Part shown: positions 47,581-60,264 of the stretch, piece after piece | How the letters are laid out: each line of letters starts with the position of its first letter | Position numbering within the stretch: the stretch's first letter is position 1 | DNA from: Perilla frutescens | Lineage: Eukaryota; Streptophyta; Magnoliopsida; Lamiales; Lamiaceae | Length of the DNA: 64,000 nucleotides | Assembly (NCBI GenBank): GCA_026008535.1 | Contig: BRKX01000001.1 | Coordinates: forward strand, 72,490,317-72,554,316 | Direction of reading: 5' to 3' | Notes under the pieces: model-generated | Databases searched by the model: none | What the model was told of the DNA's origin: nothing | Seen by the model: the letters and a program-made list of their open reading frames with translations, nothing else | Made by a program: the position numbers and the translations under genes

Positions 47581-47719
47581 GAAATTCTATGTCACATTCA
47601 CATGTAGTGTGTCATATTTCAAAATAGACCTAATATGGCACTTTCATGTGTCACAATAGGTTTATTATGACACACGAAAGTGACACATTAGATCTATTGT
47701 GGGTGCGGCATAGAATTTC
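47581..47719. repeat. Short hairpin insert in repeat R copy 3
   Basis: The ends gaaattctatg and catagaatttc are inverted. The interior has several tgtcac / gtgaca motifs. It is a diverged counterpart of 507-633. Confidence 0.4.
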
Positions 47720-47954
47720 CCGTTAAGATCAATGATAAGAGATGAAACTTGTTGACGTGGAATGCATAATGGAATGTGCCTTATTTTCATTAATCCACAT
47801 GTCGTTTAGATGATGTATATCTGCGGGTCATATTGTTTTCGTTTTTCACTCATCCACATGTTATCTAAGATAATTTTGTTGAACAAAAATTTACGTGAGA
47901 TCTTCTTTCAAGTTAAAATGTGTAATACAAGTCAAGATTCATATCTAAATTTAT

Positions 47955-49209
47955 CACTGCAAGAAAAACGCGATTTAACGACGGAATAAAATCCGTTACT
48001 AGATTAACGACAAATTAGCGACAGATTGTGATTGGGACTTTTAATGATGAATTAACGACGGATTTATTTCTCCGTCTTTAACGTAGTGACGGAAAAATCC
48101 GTCGTTAAACATTGAATTTAATATTTTTCATTTTATTTTTTCAAGGTAACGACTGACTAACGACGGATTTTTCCGTCGCTACGTTAAAGACAAAAATATA
48201 TGTCGTTAAAAATTAATTTGTTAATTTTTAAATTTTTTTTAATCTTAGCGATGGACTAACAACAAAATAAAAAATTTAAAATTTTTATTTTTATTTTTTT
48301 AATTTTTTTAATTTTTAATTTCCCAATTAATACTTAATTTACGAATTTGAAATTAATTTTTTTAAATTTTCATTTTTTATTTATTTTATTTTTCGGTTTT
48401 TTTTTTTAATATTTTAATATTTTATATTATTTTTTTAATTTTTAATTTTTCAATTAATAATTAATTATGAATCTTTTTAATATAAATAATTTTGTATTTA
48501 TTTTATATTTTTAAATTTATTTTATTTTTTTATTTTTGATATTTTATAATTTTTTTAATATTTTTTATTTTTCAATTACAAATTAATTACGAATCTAAAT
48601 TTTTTCAATATTTTTATTTATTTTATTTTATAATGTTTTATTTTTTTATTATTTTTTATTATTTTTAATATTTTATATCTTTTGTTATATTTAAATCACT
48701 AATTTATGACTTTTTTATAATTTTTTGTTTTAATAATTTTTATGACTTTATATTATATAATTATTTAATTTGAAAATGAAAAATCAATGAAAATAGGTTT
48801 CGTGTGTATATATATACTAGTTGTATATTTTAACGTAAATACTTTCTAACCTACTTGGTTAGAGCTTTAGGGCATAAGGCCATTGGCCCCTGTTCGAATC
48901 TCTTCGATGGCAAATTTCACTGAATATTCAGCCTCCTTAGGCTCGGCTTGGCTTAAGCCGCGGCTCATGTCCCTGGCTCGACTGGAACATTTCTTTTTTT
49001 AACGACGGATAAATTCCATCGCTAATTCGTCGTTAAATTTATTATTTTTTTCTTCACAACAGAATTTGGTAATAAATTTTTTCCGTCGTTAATTTTGTCG
49101 TTAAAATGATTAACGGCGGATTAGATCCGTCGTTAAAATGATTTAGTGACGGGTTTTTGATGTTTAATGACGGAAAAATTCGTCGCTAAAATACGGATTT
49201 TTTGTAGTG
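47955..49209. mobile_element. Non-autonomous CACTA-type element
   Basis: The left end cactgcaagaaaaacgcgat and the reverse complement of the right end, cactacaaaaaatccgtatt, fit CACTA-type termini. Many subterminal copies of taacgacgga / tccgtcgtta in both orientations fit the transposase-binding repeats of such elements. The flanking trinucleotides are tat and tgt, so the target duplication is imperfect. The interior is AT-rich with no ORF. Confidence 0.68.
48836..48998 (+). repeat. tRNA-like SINE fragment inside the CACTA element
   Basis: Box A-like cttggttagagctttaggg and box B tgttcgaatctcttcg sit about 40 bp apart, followed by a GC-richer body (ggctcggcttggcttaagcc...). It lies within the AT-rich CACTA interior and ends at a short T-run. 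Exact ends are not resolved. Confidence 0.45.
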
Positions 49210-50135
49210 TGTGTTTAATGATATATTTTAATTTTATTAGTGTTTAATTTAATTTGGATCCTTAAGATAGGTAAAGAAATGGAAATCGAATACAATTCTA
49301 TTTAGTTTCTAAAGTGTAATATTCTACTGTATGAAAAAAAAAGATATGAGCTACAAAATTACGTTTAAAATTTCAAGTTTCAAATCTCCAAGTCAATTTT
49401 TGCTCAAATATCCAACTTAATTTTTGCACAAATTTTTAACTTGTTAATGAAAGATAGGTTTTTTCAATGTAGAGGGGATGGAGATTGAGTGATGTTTTCT
49501 TTTTATTTTGTGACGTATGAATCGGGTGTATGTGCGTGTATATATATATAGAGAGAGGAACTCAAAGAGAAAGAGAGAGGAATCATAATATATATATTTT
49601 TTAATTTATGGGTGTAACAAAGGGAAATTCCCTAAATTTGTGTATAGACTATAGATAAAATGACATTAAGAAATTATAGAGTTGATTTCTAGTTGCATAC
49701 CTGTCTCGATTTTTTTTTCCTCCTTACAATTAACCAATCTTCAATTTTAAAAGATATTAAAATTCACTAAAAAAAAAGATATTAAAATGATTGGTCATTA
49801 AACTTTAATTATATATAAATAAGAAAGCAATATATGATACGAAAGTGACAAGAAATGCTACCTCACACTCATTGCATGATAGAATTCACCAATTTTATTT
49901 AACAATAAATAGCAGTTATGTTGTTCCCTTGGAAATAATCTAACAACAGAGACTAATGTAAGTTTTAAATTAAACGTATCAAATTTAAATTCCACCAACA
50001 ACATTAAATGATCGCATATCACACTTGATTTTTTTTTTGTCCTCTTCTAAGCTCTCTTGATAAAATGACATTCCAAATCATAGAGTTCATTTCTATTTGC
50101 ATGCAGGCCCAGTTTTGTATTATTTTTTTCTTTTA

Positions 50136-51071
50136 GGGCATGTTTGGTTGACACGGAATGTGGGTTGGGAAAGTAATCTGATTCCCTTTTTTTAAATTAC
50201 AGTGTTTGGTTTAATTTTAAGGTGAGTGGGAAAGTAAAAAGAATCCTGATTACAAAGAAAATAGTACAATATTCCAGGATTCTTATTCCTTACTTATTAT
50301 AGGTATTCTTTTTCCTCATTCTTAGGAATTTAAATCATATAGGAAAATATAGTGCTTATTAAAAAAATGATTCTTATCATTGATAGAAAAAAAATTGATA
50401 TTTCTAAAAAAAAAATGATTTCCAATATTTTCAAAAAATTCAAGAATTTAATATTTCTGGAAAAATAAAATCTTTTCAAATTTTCAAAAAAATTTACTAT
50501 CAACGTTGCAGGTGTAAATTGCCCAGTAGAATACAATATTTTGAAAAAAAAATATATATTTCCGATATTTTTGAGAAATTCATTAGCAACGTTGTCAATG
50601 TAAATTTTGATGATAATTTAAATATAATAATAACATGTGAATTTCTTTTCAATTAATCGTGAACCTTTCTCGTGACATTGAACTAGTTTCCGCTCTTCTC
50701 CATTGAAAATAAATCTATTGGTTGTGATTGTGTAAGTGTTTGCATAAATGAAACGCTTTTAATCATGAAGATAATTGTTATATTTTGTGTTTCTTTATAA
50801 TATAATTAATGTGGTTGAGTATGCGTATATAAATGTACTTAATTGTATCGAGAGGTATTATTCTTATTTATATGTGATGAGTGGGTCTATAGTGTTTAAG
50901 TGTGTGTATTATTTTTTATACAAGTGTGTATATATTTCAGAATCCTGGTAATTTATCTATTATTCTCCAAACATATGATAATAAATTCATTGGTATTCAT
51001 TTTCCTCAGAATAATATTCCTAGAAATCATATTCCTTGACAACTTTACTTTCCTGTCAACCAAACGAGCCC
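50136..51071. mobile_element. Tourist/PIF-Harbinger-type non-autonomous element
   Basis: The element is 936 bp with 18-bp inverted ends, gggcatgtttggttgaca and (reverse complement of the right end) gggctcgtttggttgaca. It is flanked by TTA on both sides (50133-50135, 51072-51074). Copy 2 of repeat R and the other module in copy 3 show the uninterrupted site, which confirms the insertion. No transposase is encoded. Confidence 0.9.
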
Positions 51072-51779
51072 TTATAGTTAATCAATTTTCAATATGAAAA
51101 GATATTAAAATTTAAAATGATTGGTCATTAAATTTTAATTATTTAGTATAAGAAAGTGATATGATAGGCCAGTGACAAGAACGTGCTACCCACTACTTGA
51201 TCATCATAATCATTTATGTGTAACAATAAATGGCAACTTGCCTCCTCGTCAACGGTCAACTATATATGCACATTTATAGTTTTTTTTTTTTAACTCTTTT
51301 TCTATAAATTATGATTGTGTTACTTTCAACCCATTATTTAATCCTCCCCAAAAGTCATTGGTTTCCACACTTTTGCTATCTGAATCTACCTCTAGTAAAA
51401 ATTACAATTAAACTCTAAAATATTAAAAATTTTAAATAAAACACTAGAACTTAAAAATAAACACAATAACTCTAAAATAATATAATCACTAAAATTTAAA
51501 AAATCCTAAAAATTAAAGTAAAGCCCAATTTTTTTTTTTTTAAAAAAATCTAACGATTAGAATAAATCCTAGAAATTAAAATTAAATTATTAAAATTATA
51601 ACAAGAAAAATTTGAAAAGATTATAATTAAATTAAATTTAAATAACTGAAGAATGCCTAGAATATTAAAAAACAAAACCAAACCAATGACTTTTGTTTGA
51701 ACATACTATTTTAGTTTTCATATTAATATTAAATAAAGAACACTGGGTTTTACATATAAAACAATTAATGTAATGCCCC

Positions 51780-52945
51780 AGGCCCACGGGTGAGGCCCAA
51801 CAACGAAATGACAGCACAATGGACTCCGTTAGCCAAGGATGAAAATATCGTTATTGTATCATATACCGCAATTGTAGAAAATTGAAAAAAATGACGGAAA
51901 CTATATTAAAATCTTGAAAATTTAGCAAGAAATTTTAGGAACTATTATAACATATTATTATGCACATATTCTACTCAAAATTTTGATAGAATTGTATTTT
52001 GAAAGCAAACATATGAATAATATATTATATAAATATTGTCTAAGACAATATATTTGACAAAATAATACATAATACAATATAAAATAACTAAATAAACATT
52101 ATAAAATACAATCAATACCAAAATGAGTATCTATGAGGTTCAAATATAGTAGATATAATGTCATCTTGTTCCAAACAATATTGGTACCAACTCATCACAT
52201 TAGAGTAATTCTGGATATAATTATAAGAATATTGGTACCAACTCATCACATTAGAGCAATTCTGGATATAATTATGCACGTGCGCTAGATATATTTTTTG
52301 ATTTCTTCCAACAGCTTCACCATTGATTGAATAATGTCCACTCACCCAATTATTTTGTTGATACACATTTTGACCTCCATACCACATTTTGAGTAGTCCA
52401 ATCAAATTGTGAACTCTCATGTGTCAGAAGCATATGAATCTTGGGACATATCACTATGATTAGTGCCAACCATATTTATAGAATCAAGATTGGCTGAAAG
52501 TGATTCAATATCATTGAAGACATGATCTTAAATTATTTAAACAATTAAGTAAAAGACTTACATGGGACCACAGTAAATCGAGAAGCAATTGCGGCACGAT
52601 CATCAAATCCTTTTCTCTCTTCATGAAAATATGTAAACTTCATATTTAATACAACCAAAATATAACTAATATGATAATATGACATCTTATCTTAAAATGA
52701 AAATATGATAACTACTATTGAAAAATTATGTAACCTCATTTCCAAATTGAACTACACCATTAGAGTTCGGGTCCAACTTGTTAAGCAGTGTGAGTGTCTT
52801 TATAAAGCAAGAATATTGCAACTCAAATAATTACATTGAAGACCTAAAAAAGATCACAAAAATATATAGTATTAAATAAAAATCAAAATATATTATAGAA
52901 ATATAAAAAATTTGCGATATCTTGCGATATTTCGCCGATACACGG
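51780..52945 (-). repeat. Dispersed repeat with coding-like remnants, copy in minus orientation
   Basis: The minus strand of 52550-52945 matches the plus strand of about 61735-62095: aatcgcgat-like ends, gtaattatttgagttgcaat, gagaaaaggatttg, and tcccatgtaagtcttttact, which includes a splice-donor-like gtaagt. A minus ORF at 52112-52420 holds an internal duplication (YNYIQN(Y/C)SNVMSWYQY). It looks like a decayed transposon gene whose family I do not recognise. Confidence 0.45.
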
Positions 52946-54045
52946 GAAAAAAATAGGGTAAATTATCTTAAAATACATAAATTTTGGGGCGTTTTTGGTT
53001 TTTTACACATTTTAAAAAATGTAGTTTTAATAACATGAACTTAGCTCTTGTTTGTTTTTTCACATGATTTTCAAATTCCGGCCAATTGAATATGACATGG
53101 CAGCCGGAGATGCCGCATGTACATCTATGTGGATACCAAATTTTCTTAAAATACACAATCTTTCGACTGATTTTACTTTTCACACGAATTAAAAAAATAT
53201 CAATTTTAGTTGTTTTTTTTTTTTGCTTTTTTGTGTAATATAGAAAATTCATCTAGATTAATGATTTAAAGCAAAATATGAAATTGTGTTTTGCTGATAT
53301 AAAATGGATAGGAAGAGAGAGATGATTAAAGAGCGATACTTCATTTTTTACACTAGATTCATAAATTAAATGTGAAAGAGATAGATTTTCTATTTTACAT
53401 AGAAAATATGTGAGCTTATCGAGGTGTACGTATACATGAGCTCGAGATCAAGCTTGCTAGCTACTCGAGTAACTCCAGCTTGACTCGGTCAACTACGAAT
53501 GAAGTTCGATTATTTTATGAATCAATCACGAGTTGAGTAGACTCACTTACACCCCCACTTAGATCTCTTCAAATACCACCCTTAGCTAAAACACACGATT
53601 TATCAAAATAAATGGCAAAGAATTAAGTGCACGATTGCACTAATAACAAAAATTTTAATTTCAATTAAATATTATTATTTACAAGTTAAACATATTAAAT
53701 TTAAAAAAATTATAAATCCTATTTTTTAATTATATATTAATTATAAATTTATAAAATTTAATTGGAGCTACAATAGTTAAGGATTATATAATTTCTTTTG
53801 TAATGACATTTGTGGTCAACAAAATCTATTTCATCTCTAAAGGACTGATAGTATTTACAGAAGTTGATACAGTGTATCATATACATCCCATAAAAATTGA
53901 TAAACAAAAGATAAAATGTTAAAGAAGATGCATTAAAAATAAAATACAACACAATTTTATTAAGTTTAAAGATATAATACAAAATCAGCCAAAAAGAAAA
54001 GTTTAGTAAGTATTGTACATGTTTTTATTTCAAATTGATTTTTTC

Positions 54046-54092
<47 letters not shown>

Positions 54093-54182
54093 CATGCCAT
54101 ATATTAGAGAAAATATTAGGACTTACGTCTTACAAATTATTTTCTTTCAGCAGTGTATAACTAAATAATGTATCAATATATA

Positions 54183-54347
54183 CTCTCAACATCTCATTTT
54201 AATATGTTGGTTGAGATTTTTCACAGGGATTAAGAAAAGGATTGTGAAAGATAATTAATCGAGAAATTTCCTAAGATGCTCCTATTTATTTCTTTGACTA
54301 TGGATTCATGCTGAATGTAAACATATTAAATAGAGGTATATATTAGT

Positions 54348-54384
<37 letters not shown>

Positions 54385-54448
54385 ACATGGCTATATATCA
54401 GAACATCCCAAAAAAGCAAACAAACATATCAAAATGGGACAGAGGGAG
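54183..54448. mobile_element. Stowaway MITE expanded by an (AT)n tract
   Basis: Ends ctctcaacatctcattttaa and tcaaaatgggacagagggag are flanked by TA on both sides. An (AT)n run at about 54350-54380 accounts for the extra length (266 bp). Confidence 0.82.
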
Positions 54449-55103
54449 TATAATATATGTATATTATTATATTTGCATAATTTATTGCATATATTATTTA
54501 CTTATATATATATATGTATATATATGTATATATATATATATAATATCCACACAATTAATTATAGCTATTATAGAGATTAATTAGTATAAATTCAAGAAAG
54601 TGGAATGATTGCAATTAAAAGTCCACATGGAGTTTTGAAAATTTTAGATATAATTATCATGCATGAAAAAAGTTCAAGGCAACTAAATTTAGAGAAAAGA
54701 AAAAAATAAATATAAAGTTGTAAGCTACTAAAGTGCATGAAGAGAAAAAAAAACACATAAGAACAAAAGTATTGAAGATTACATTAAGATCAAACCAGAA
54801 AAGATTTGATGTGAATATATAGATTCACATTATAAATAATATAGATATCCTTCATTAACAGTAATATTTCAAACTTTGGTTGATTCATTACTTACTTCTA
54901 CAAATTTTATGTGCAATGCTTTTTTTTTTTTTACAGTAAATAATATTGTGTGTTTTTCACTTATCTGTAGTTCTTGGTAGGAAAAATATGCAAATAATCC
55001 ATCGACTATTATTTGTGGAATTTATTACCCTCTTCTCATCTATTTGACTAAAATAGTCTCCTCTACGTTTTAGACCATGTAGACCCTTATTTGGATGAAA
55101 AAA

Positions 55104-55191
55104 GTTAACAATGTTAATAAGTACAAACTAACACACAATTTTTCACAGTTAACAATGTTAATAAGTACAAACTAACACACAATTTTTCACA
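55104..55191. repeat. 44-bp tandem duplication
   Basis: Two identical units, gttaacaatgttaataagta..., lie at 55104-55147 and 55148-55191. Confidence 0.9.
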
Positions 55192-56557
55192 GTTAGATCT
55201 ATGCACCCACTAACACACATTTTTTACTGACGAAAAATTAGTACAAATCATTGGGGAAAATAATATTATACTTTCAATGCATTTTTTGTTGTTAAATTCT
55301 AGACTAAAATTCCATGGTAAATTTTTGTCTCGGTCAAATAGGATATATACTATGAGTTCTTTTGTTGTGTTTTCATTGTAATTAACTTTAACCCATAAAT
55401 GAATTATGAGTGTTAGACTTAATATATTATTACTTGCCTCTCTCTAACTTCCCACCTTAGCTTTTATCTATATTATTCTTTAATTCAGCTTTAGACACAA
55501 TTTTTACGTATCTGAAATTATTATGAATATATAATGTTTGTTGATTTCTAGTGGTAACAATTTTTTTCCAATTATTTGTATTCTAAATTTTGGTGTAAAA
55601 AGTGTGTGTTGGTGTATGGAAAGATTTATGTTAATGTGTTTTTATTAAGATTGTTATCTTCTCAGTTTAATGAATGATATATGTGATCCAATCCTTCGCA
55701 ATAATTGAGGCACTGAGGTTTTGGTTCATGTGAGAAATATTTATTGGTGTGAGAAATGAGAAAATGTTTTTCTTATTCTAATTTACTGCTTAATAGGTAT
55801 AATTTTATTGCATAATTATTTTGTCCCACATGTGTAATGAAATTATAGCAGTTAAGCAATAAAGTGTTTAAGCAATAAAATCCAATACGATAAGTATTTT
55901 TCTCATTTCTCACACCAAGATCTTTTCTCACCTGAACTCAACCCCTAACTCCTTTTGTACTTTTTCCTTTATAAGTAATATAACTATAAAACTATCACAA
56001 AAAAATGTATGGTATCCTATTCCCTACAAAATTACATGTAAAATTAATTGTATAAAGTAAATATCAACTATTTTTAATATATATATATATATATATATAG
56101 TACCACTTTCAAATATTAGATAAAAATTTTAACGGGTATAAATTAAATGCAATTATTAATATGAATGACCAAATATTTCATATTATTTTCAAACGAGCAC
56201 ACTATACAATACTATTTATGCATACTTATAATATTTTGTTAAAATTATTCATTAATTTTACAAATTTTAAAAATTTCACTTAATCTATACTAGTTTTATT
56301 AAATGCATCGTGGATATAAAAATTAAGAGGTATAATTTGTAAATTTGATAAATATATAGGTGTTTTTAAAAAAGAAAAAGGTGGTATGAGAAAAAATATA
56401 CTGAAAATAATTTTTTGAGTTTGAGAATGAGCTTACGGGTTGGAGAAAAATTACTGTTTTATACGACAGTTACTGCATTTTGAGTTTGAATATTTAAATT
56501 GAAGATGCTCCTAGAATTTTTATTATTTTATAATTTTATTGCATACATAACAACTCA

Positions 56558-56592
56558 TTGACCGGCGCGTATATATATAAACGGGTCGATGC

Positions 56593-56623
<31 letters not shown>
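56558..56623 (+). promoter_or_regulatory. NLR3 core promoter and GA-rich leader
   Basis: A TATA box, tatatatataa, lies at 56570-56580, followed by a GA-repeat leader (56593-56623) that runs directly into the ATG at 56624. The TATA-to-ATG distance of about 44 bp implies a very short 5' UTR. Confidence 0.55.
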
Positions 56624-56624
<1 letters not shown>

Positions 56625-59600
56625 TGGCGGATGCTGCAGTGGAGTTCCTGCTTAAAAACCTGACGGATCTACTGATCTACCACGCGAAACTAATCACTGA
56701 GACGAAGAGCGAGATCCAGAGTCTGGAGAAGGATCTGAGCATCTTCAACGCCATTCTGAAGGATTCAGTGAAGAGGCGGAGAAAGGATAATCAAACCAAA
56801 TTGCTGATGCGGAACATTCGTGATGTTGTTTATGAAGTGGAAGATGTAATTGACGCCTTTGTTACCCAGGCCATAGAGAAAAAGGCCAAGAATTTCGCCC
56901 AACGAGTCTTGACGTCTCCGGTCGATCTCCACAGCTTTGGCGAACAGATCAAGGAGGTAAAGAAGAAGGTCGAAGATGCCAGGATTGAATACGCCAACCA
57001 CAAAGTCGATGATCAAGACAAATCTGAAAAACATAAGGTGACTATTCAACGACTACTTATTTTAAAATATATAATAGTACTGTAACAAAATTATAATTTA
57101 TTATTATTATTATTGAAACCGAATATGGATTATCTTGACTACTATAAATGTAGTCCCAATTACTTGATAAAACAATTGAAATATAGAAATTGAATACTTT
57201 TCCCCTTATATTGAACTTAATATCCATATAGGAATCTATGAACCAAACCAAGGTTTAGATTTGATTAGATTTATTGACCATAAATTATTCAATGTTTTAG
57301 TCAAAGTAAAGGCGAACTTGTAATATTTGAAAATTTAATGAAGATGAGATTATTTTCATAATTTATAAATTTTGTTATGTTTTTTTTGGATTTTGGGCCA
57401 ATTCCCGAAATTAAATAGACAACGCTTTAAAATCATTAATTTTTTTGATGTTGTATTGATAAAGATATATATGTTTTTAAGATTAAGAGATTATATTGCT
57501 AACATGATAACTTGATAATATATTAGCAATGTCTGACAATTAAGACTTATATATACGTGAAAAATAATATTTTTTTTTCCATCAATTTTTGTTTAAACAA
57601 ACATATGCAATATCAGTGATGGACCCAAATTTTTTTCTACGGGAGCGGGCGACATTTTAGCAACTGTTGTTAATTTGGTGCTTTTGATCGAGTTTGCTTG
57701 CATGACATATAAAGGATATTAATAGGGTGATTGACAACTTATTCATATAAAGTTCTATGCGTGTAAATGAAATGACATTTTTTCTCATTATTTTTTGGAG
57801 TTGGTCACACCGCTCTATTTCTTATTTTTTGGAGTATGTCATCAAGATGTTTAAATTAGATTAGTTCTATATTCCACGGGATTGATTTTTATTTGAATCC
57901 ACCCACATTGTGTGTGTGTGTGAGAGGGAGAGACAATGAAACTGCCAAAAAATAAAAATTAGTCATGATACATTACAAGGGATCCTTTGAGTGTTCTTAG
58001 TTTTTTATTTTGGAATTTGGTGTGCTGATCTGAAAAAGTACTGAAACAGGTTCGGCCGCCCAGAGAGAAAGGCGTGGTGGGCTTTGAAGTCTGAATGAAG
58101 AAACCGACGACATTGATGTGATTTCTCTGATAGGTATGCTTGGGCTGGGCAAGACAACGCTGGCTTGGAAAGTTTTCAATGAACCAGAATTCTTCCACAA
58201 GTTCCCTATCCGTATATGGCTTCCTATTTCTCAAGAGTTCTCAGACAAGGATATCTTCATATCCATTCTCAAAGAGTTCATCAACATCGACGAGGACATA
58301 CGTCAAAGAGATGAGCAAGAATTAGCCCGAATTGCTGCTGGCTATCTTGAGAAAGTAAGTTTCCTGATCGTCATGGATGATTTCTGGAGGGCTGCTGATT
58401 GGGACAGACTCCAAGTTGCTCTGCCCAAGGCCAATAGAAATGGTAAAGTCTTGATCACCAGTCGTATTAAGGAAGTGGGCACTTATGCTAGTAAAACGAG
58501 ACCTCTCCACGAGCTGCGTTTCTTTAATCCAGAGGAAAGTTGGGAGCTGCTCCGGTTGGAGGCACTCCACAAGCTGGAATGCCATCCTGATTTGGAAGGT
58601 ACTGGGAAACAAATTGCAAGAGATTGTCAAGGACTGCCGCTTGCATTAGTGGTCATAGGAGGCATCCTTGCCACAAAGTATTCAGCAGATATAAGTGCAA
58701 TGAGAAAAGAGTGGGAAGAAGTGTCCACACGGGTGGGCGCGTATCTACATGACAAAAACAATGACCTGGCAGCTCGCATGAATCAATTTATATGTTTGAG
58801 CTACGACCAATTACCTTACCACTTGCGCGAATGCTTTCTGTATCTGGGGATGTTCCCTGAGGACTATGAAATTCCAGTGTCAAAATTGATCCGCATGTGG
58901 ATTGGTGAAGGATTCATACAGCAAGATATTTACGATTCTAAGCTCAGCTTGGAGAGAAGAGCCGAGAAGTATTTCGAGGATCTTATCAACAGAAATTTGG
59001 TAAGAATTGAGAAGTTCAAGGCTGATGGTAAGGTTAAAACATGCAAGATTCATGATACCTTGCGTGATTTCTGCCGAGCTGAAGCTGGGAGTGATAATGA
59101 AAATTTTCTCCAGGAAATAAAGTTTTCCAAAGGAGCTTTTGTACCTCCAATTTCTGAGTTAAAACAGTGTCGCCGCCTTTCTATTCATTCCAATTGCTTG
59201 GACTTCATCACTTCAAAACCTGTTGGTCCCCATGTTCGCTCCTTTGTTTGTTTTTCCAAGGATGAATATACCTTGAATCCAAAAAACATTCCATACATCC
59301 TTAGGGCTTTCAAGTTGATTAGAGTTTTAGATGTCAAACCCCTCAAATTCTCCAAAATTATCAATGACATATATCAGTTGGTTCATGTCAGGTACATTGC
59401 CTTGTCCTTCAACTTGCCAATTCTTCCTTCAAAATTTAGCCAGCTTTGGAACATACAAACTCTTATAGTTGACACAACATCCACTGAGTTTGAAGTGCAA
59501 GCCGATATATGGAATATGAAACGGTTAAGGCATTTTAAGACAAATGTGTCTGCTACCTTGCCCGAGCCAAGTAAAGATAGTGAACATGGTGCAGAGCTTC

Positions 59601-60247
59601 AAACACTTGGCATAGTTTCAGCGGAATGTTGCACGGCCAAACTATTTGATCGGGCTCGCAGTTTGAACAAATTGGGCATTGGTGGGAAAGTAGCCTCACT
59701 TTTGGATGGAAAGATAGGATCTTTTGATAGTTTGAGAAAAATGGAAAATCTTGAAAAGCTGAAACTGATAAACTCACTTTCAGAAGGCAAATTGGGTGGA
59801 CTTCCTCAACATTATCAGTTCCCATCCAATCTTAAGAGTCTTACACTAGTTTCTACTTCCCTCAATTGGAGTTGTATGTCTATCCTTGGATTTCTGGATA
59901 AACTCGAGGTGCTCAAGCTGAAAGACAGGGCATTTGAGGGAAGCACCTGGGAGGCAATCGATGGAGGTTTTCGTCGTCTCGAATTCTTGCAAATTAAACA
60001 GACAGATTTATCTGTTTGGAAGGCTTCATCTCATCACTACCCTAGACTTAAAAGCCTGGTGCTGCAGAGCTGTGAGAAGCTTATTGAAATTCCAATGGGG
60101 CTGTCTGGGATAGAAAGCCTCCAAATGTTGGACTTGTACGATTGTAAATTGGCCGCTAAATCTGCCACGAAAATCGCGATGGAAAAGAAAACGACACAGG
60201 CCAAAAGCTTAGCATTCAAGCTCACCATATTCCCTCCTATTGAATGA
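56624..60247 (+). pseudogene. NLR3: R1-type CC-NB-LRR gene with a 1-base frameshift
   Basis: Exon 1 (56624-57037, 138 codons, MADAAVEFLLKNLTDLL) encodes the Rx-type coiled coil with VEDVIDAF and ends AAG|gtgact. The best acceptor is gaaacag at 58049, giving VRPPREKGVVGFE, the counterpart of NLR1 APRRQLNVVGVE, at the same intron position and phase. After GFE the frame shifts (GTCTGA at 58089-58094); the NB-ARC continues one frame over as LNEETDDIDVISLIGMLGLGKTT. Beyond this the frame is open to 60247: P-loop GMLGLGKTT, kinase-2 LIVMDDFW, GKVLITSR, GLPL, CFLYLGMFPEDYEIP, IHD, LRRs, ending FKLTIFPPIE. No other acceptor rescues the frame, so it is either a fresh pseudogene or a sequencing error. 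It is closely similar to NLR1. Confidence 0.8.
57038..58049 (+). other. NLR3 intron 1
   Basis: This 1012-bp AT-rich intron occupies the same place as the 2874-bp intron of NLR1. It contains a hAT-like left end (atcagtgatggacccaaatt, about 57615) without a visible partner, and a short (GT)n run near 57910. Confidence 0.65.
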
Positions 60248-60264
60248 TCATCCGAAACTCACAG

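Larger units (their letters stand above)
47085..51290. repeat. Dispersed repeat family R, copy 3
   Basis: The left part (47087-47955) matches copy 1 from base 1, including gatcttg(g/c)attggaaaaatg. The right part matches copy 2 and ends cttgcctcctcgtcaacggt. Within it the 'gacatt(aag/cca)aaatca-tagagtt' module occurs twice (about 49660 and 50067). It has been enlarged by a CACTA element and a Tourist element. Confidence 0.72.
51291..56557. other. AT-rich spacer between repeat R copy 3 and NLR3
   Basis: No complete gene is seen. It contains the dispersed repeat at 51780-52945, a Stowaway MITE, a (TTA)n tract at about 54044-54090, (AT)n tracts at about 54350-54380 and 56073-56098, and a 44-bp tandem duplication. 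Short ORFs here are low-complexity. Confidence 0.5.

Noticed and set aside
52968..53252. 94-codon Lys-rich ORF
   Set aside because: Low-complexity AT-rich sequence without motifs; likely part of a decayed repeat.
54387..54584. ORF rich in Tyr/Ile
   Set aside because: Translation of (TA)n microsatellites and a MITE end.
58118..58235. A splice acceptor at ctgatag|gta to rescue the NLR3 frame
   Set aside because: It would delete the start of the NB-ARC up to the P-loop, and the homologous acceptor in NLR1 lies at the position equivalent to 58049.
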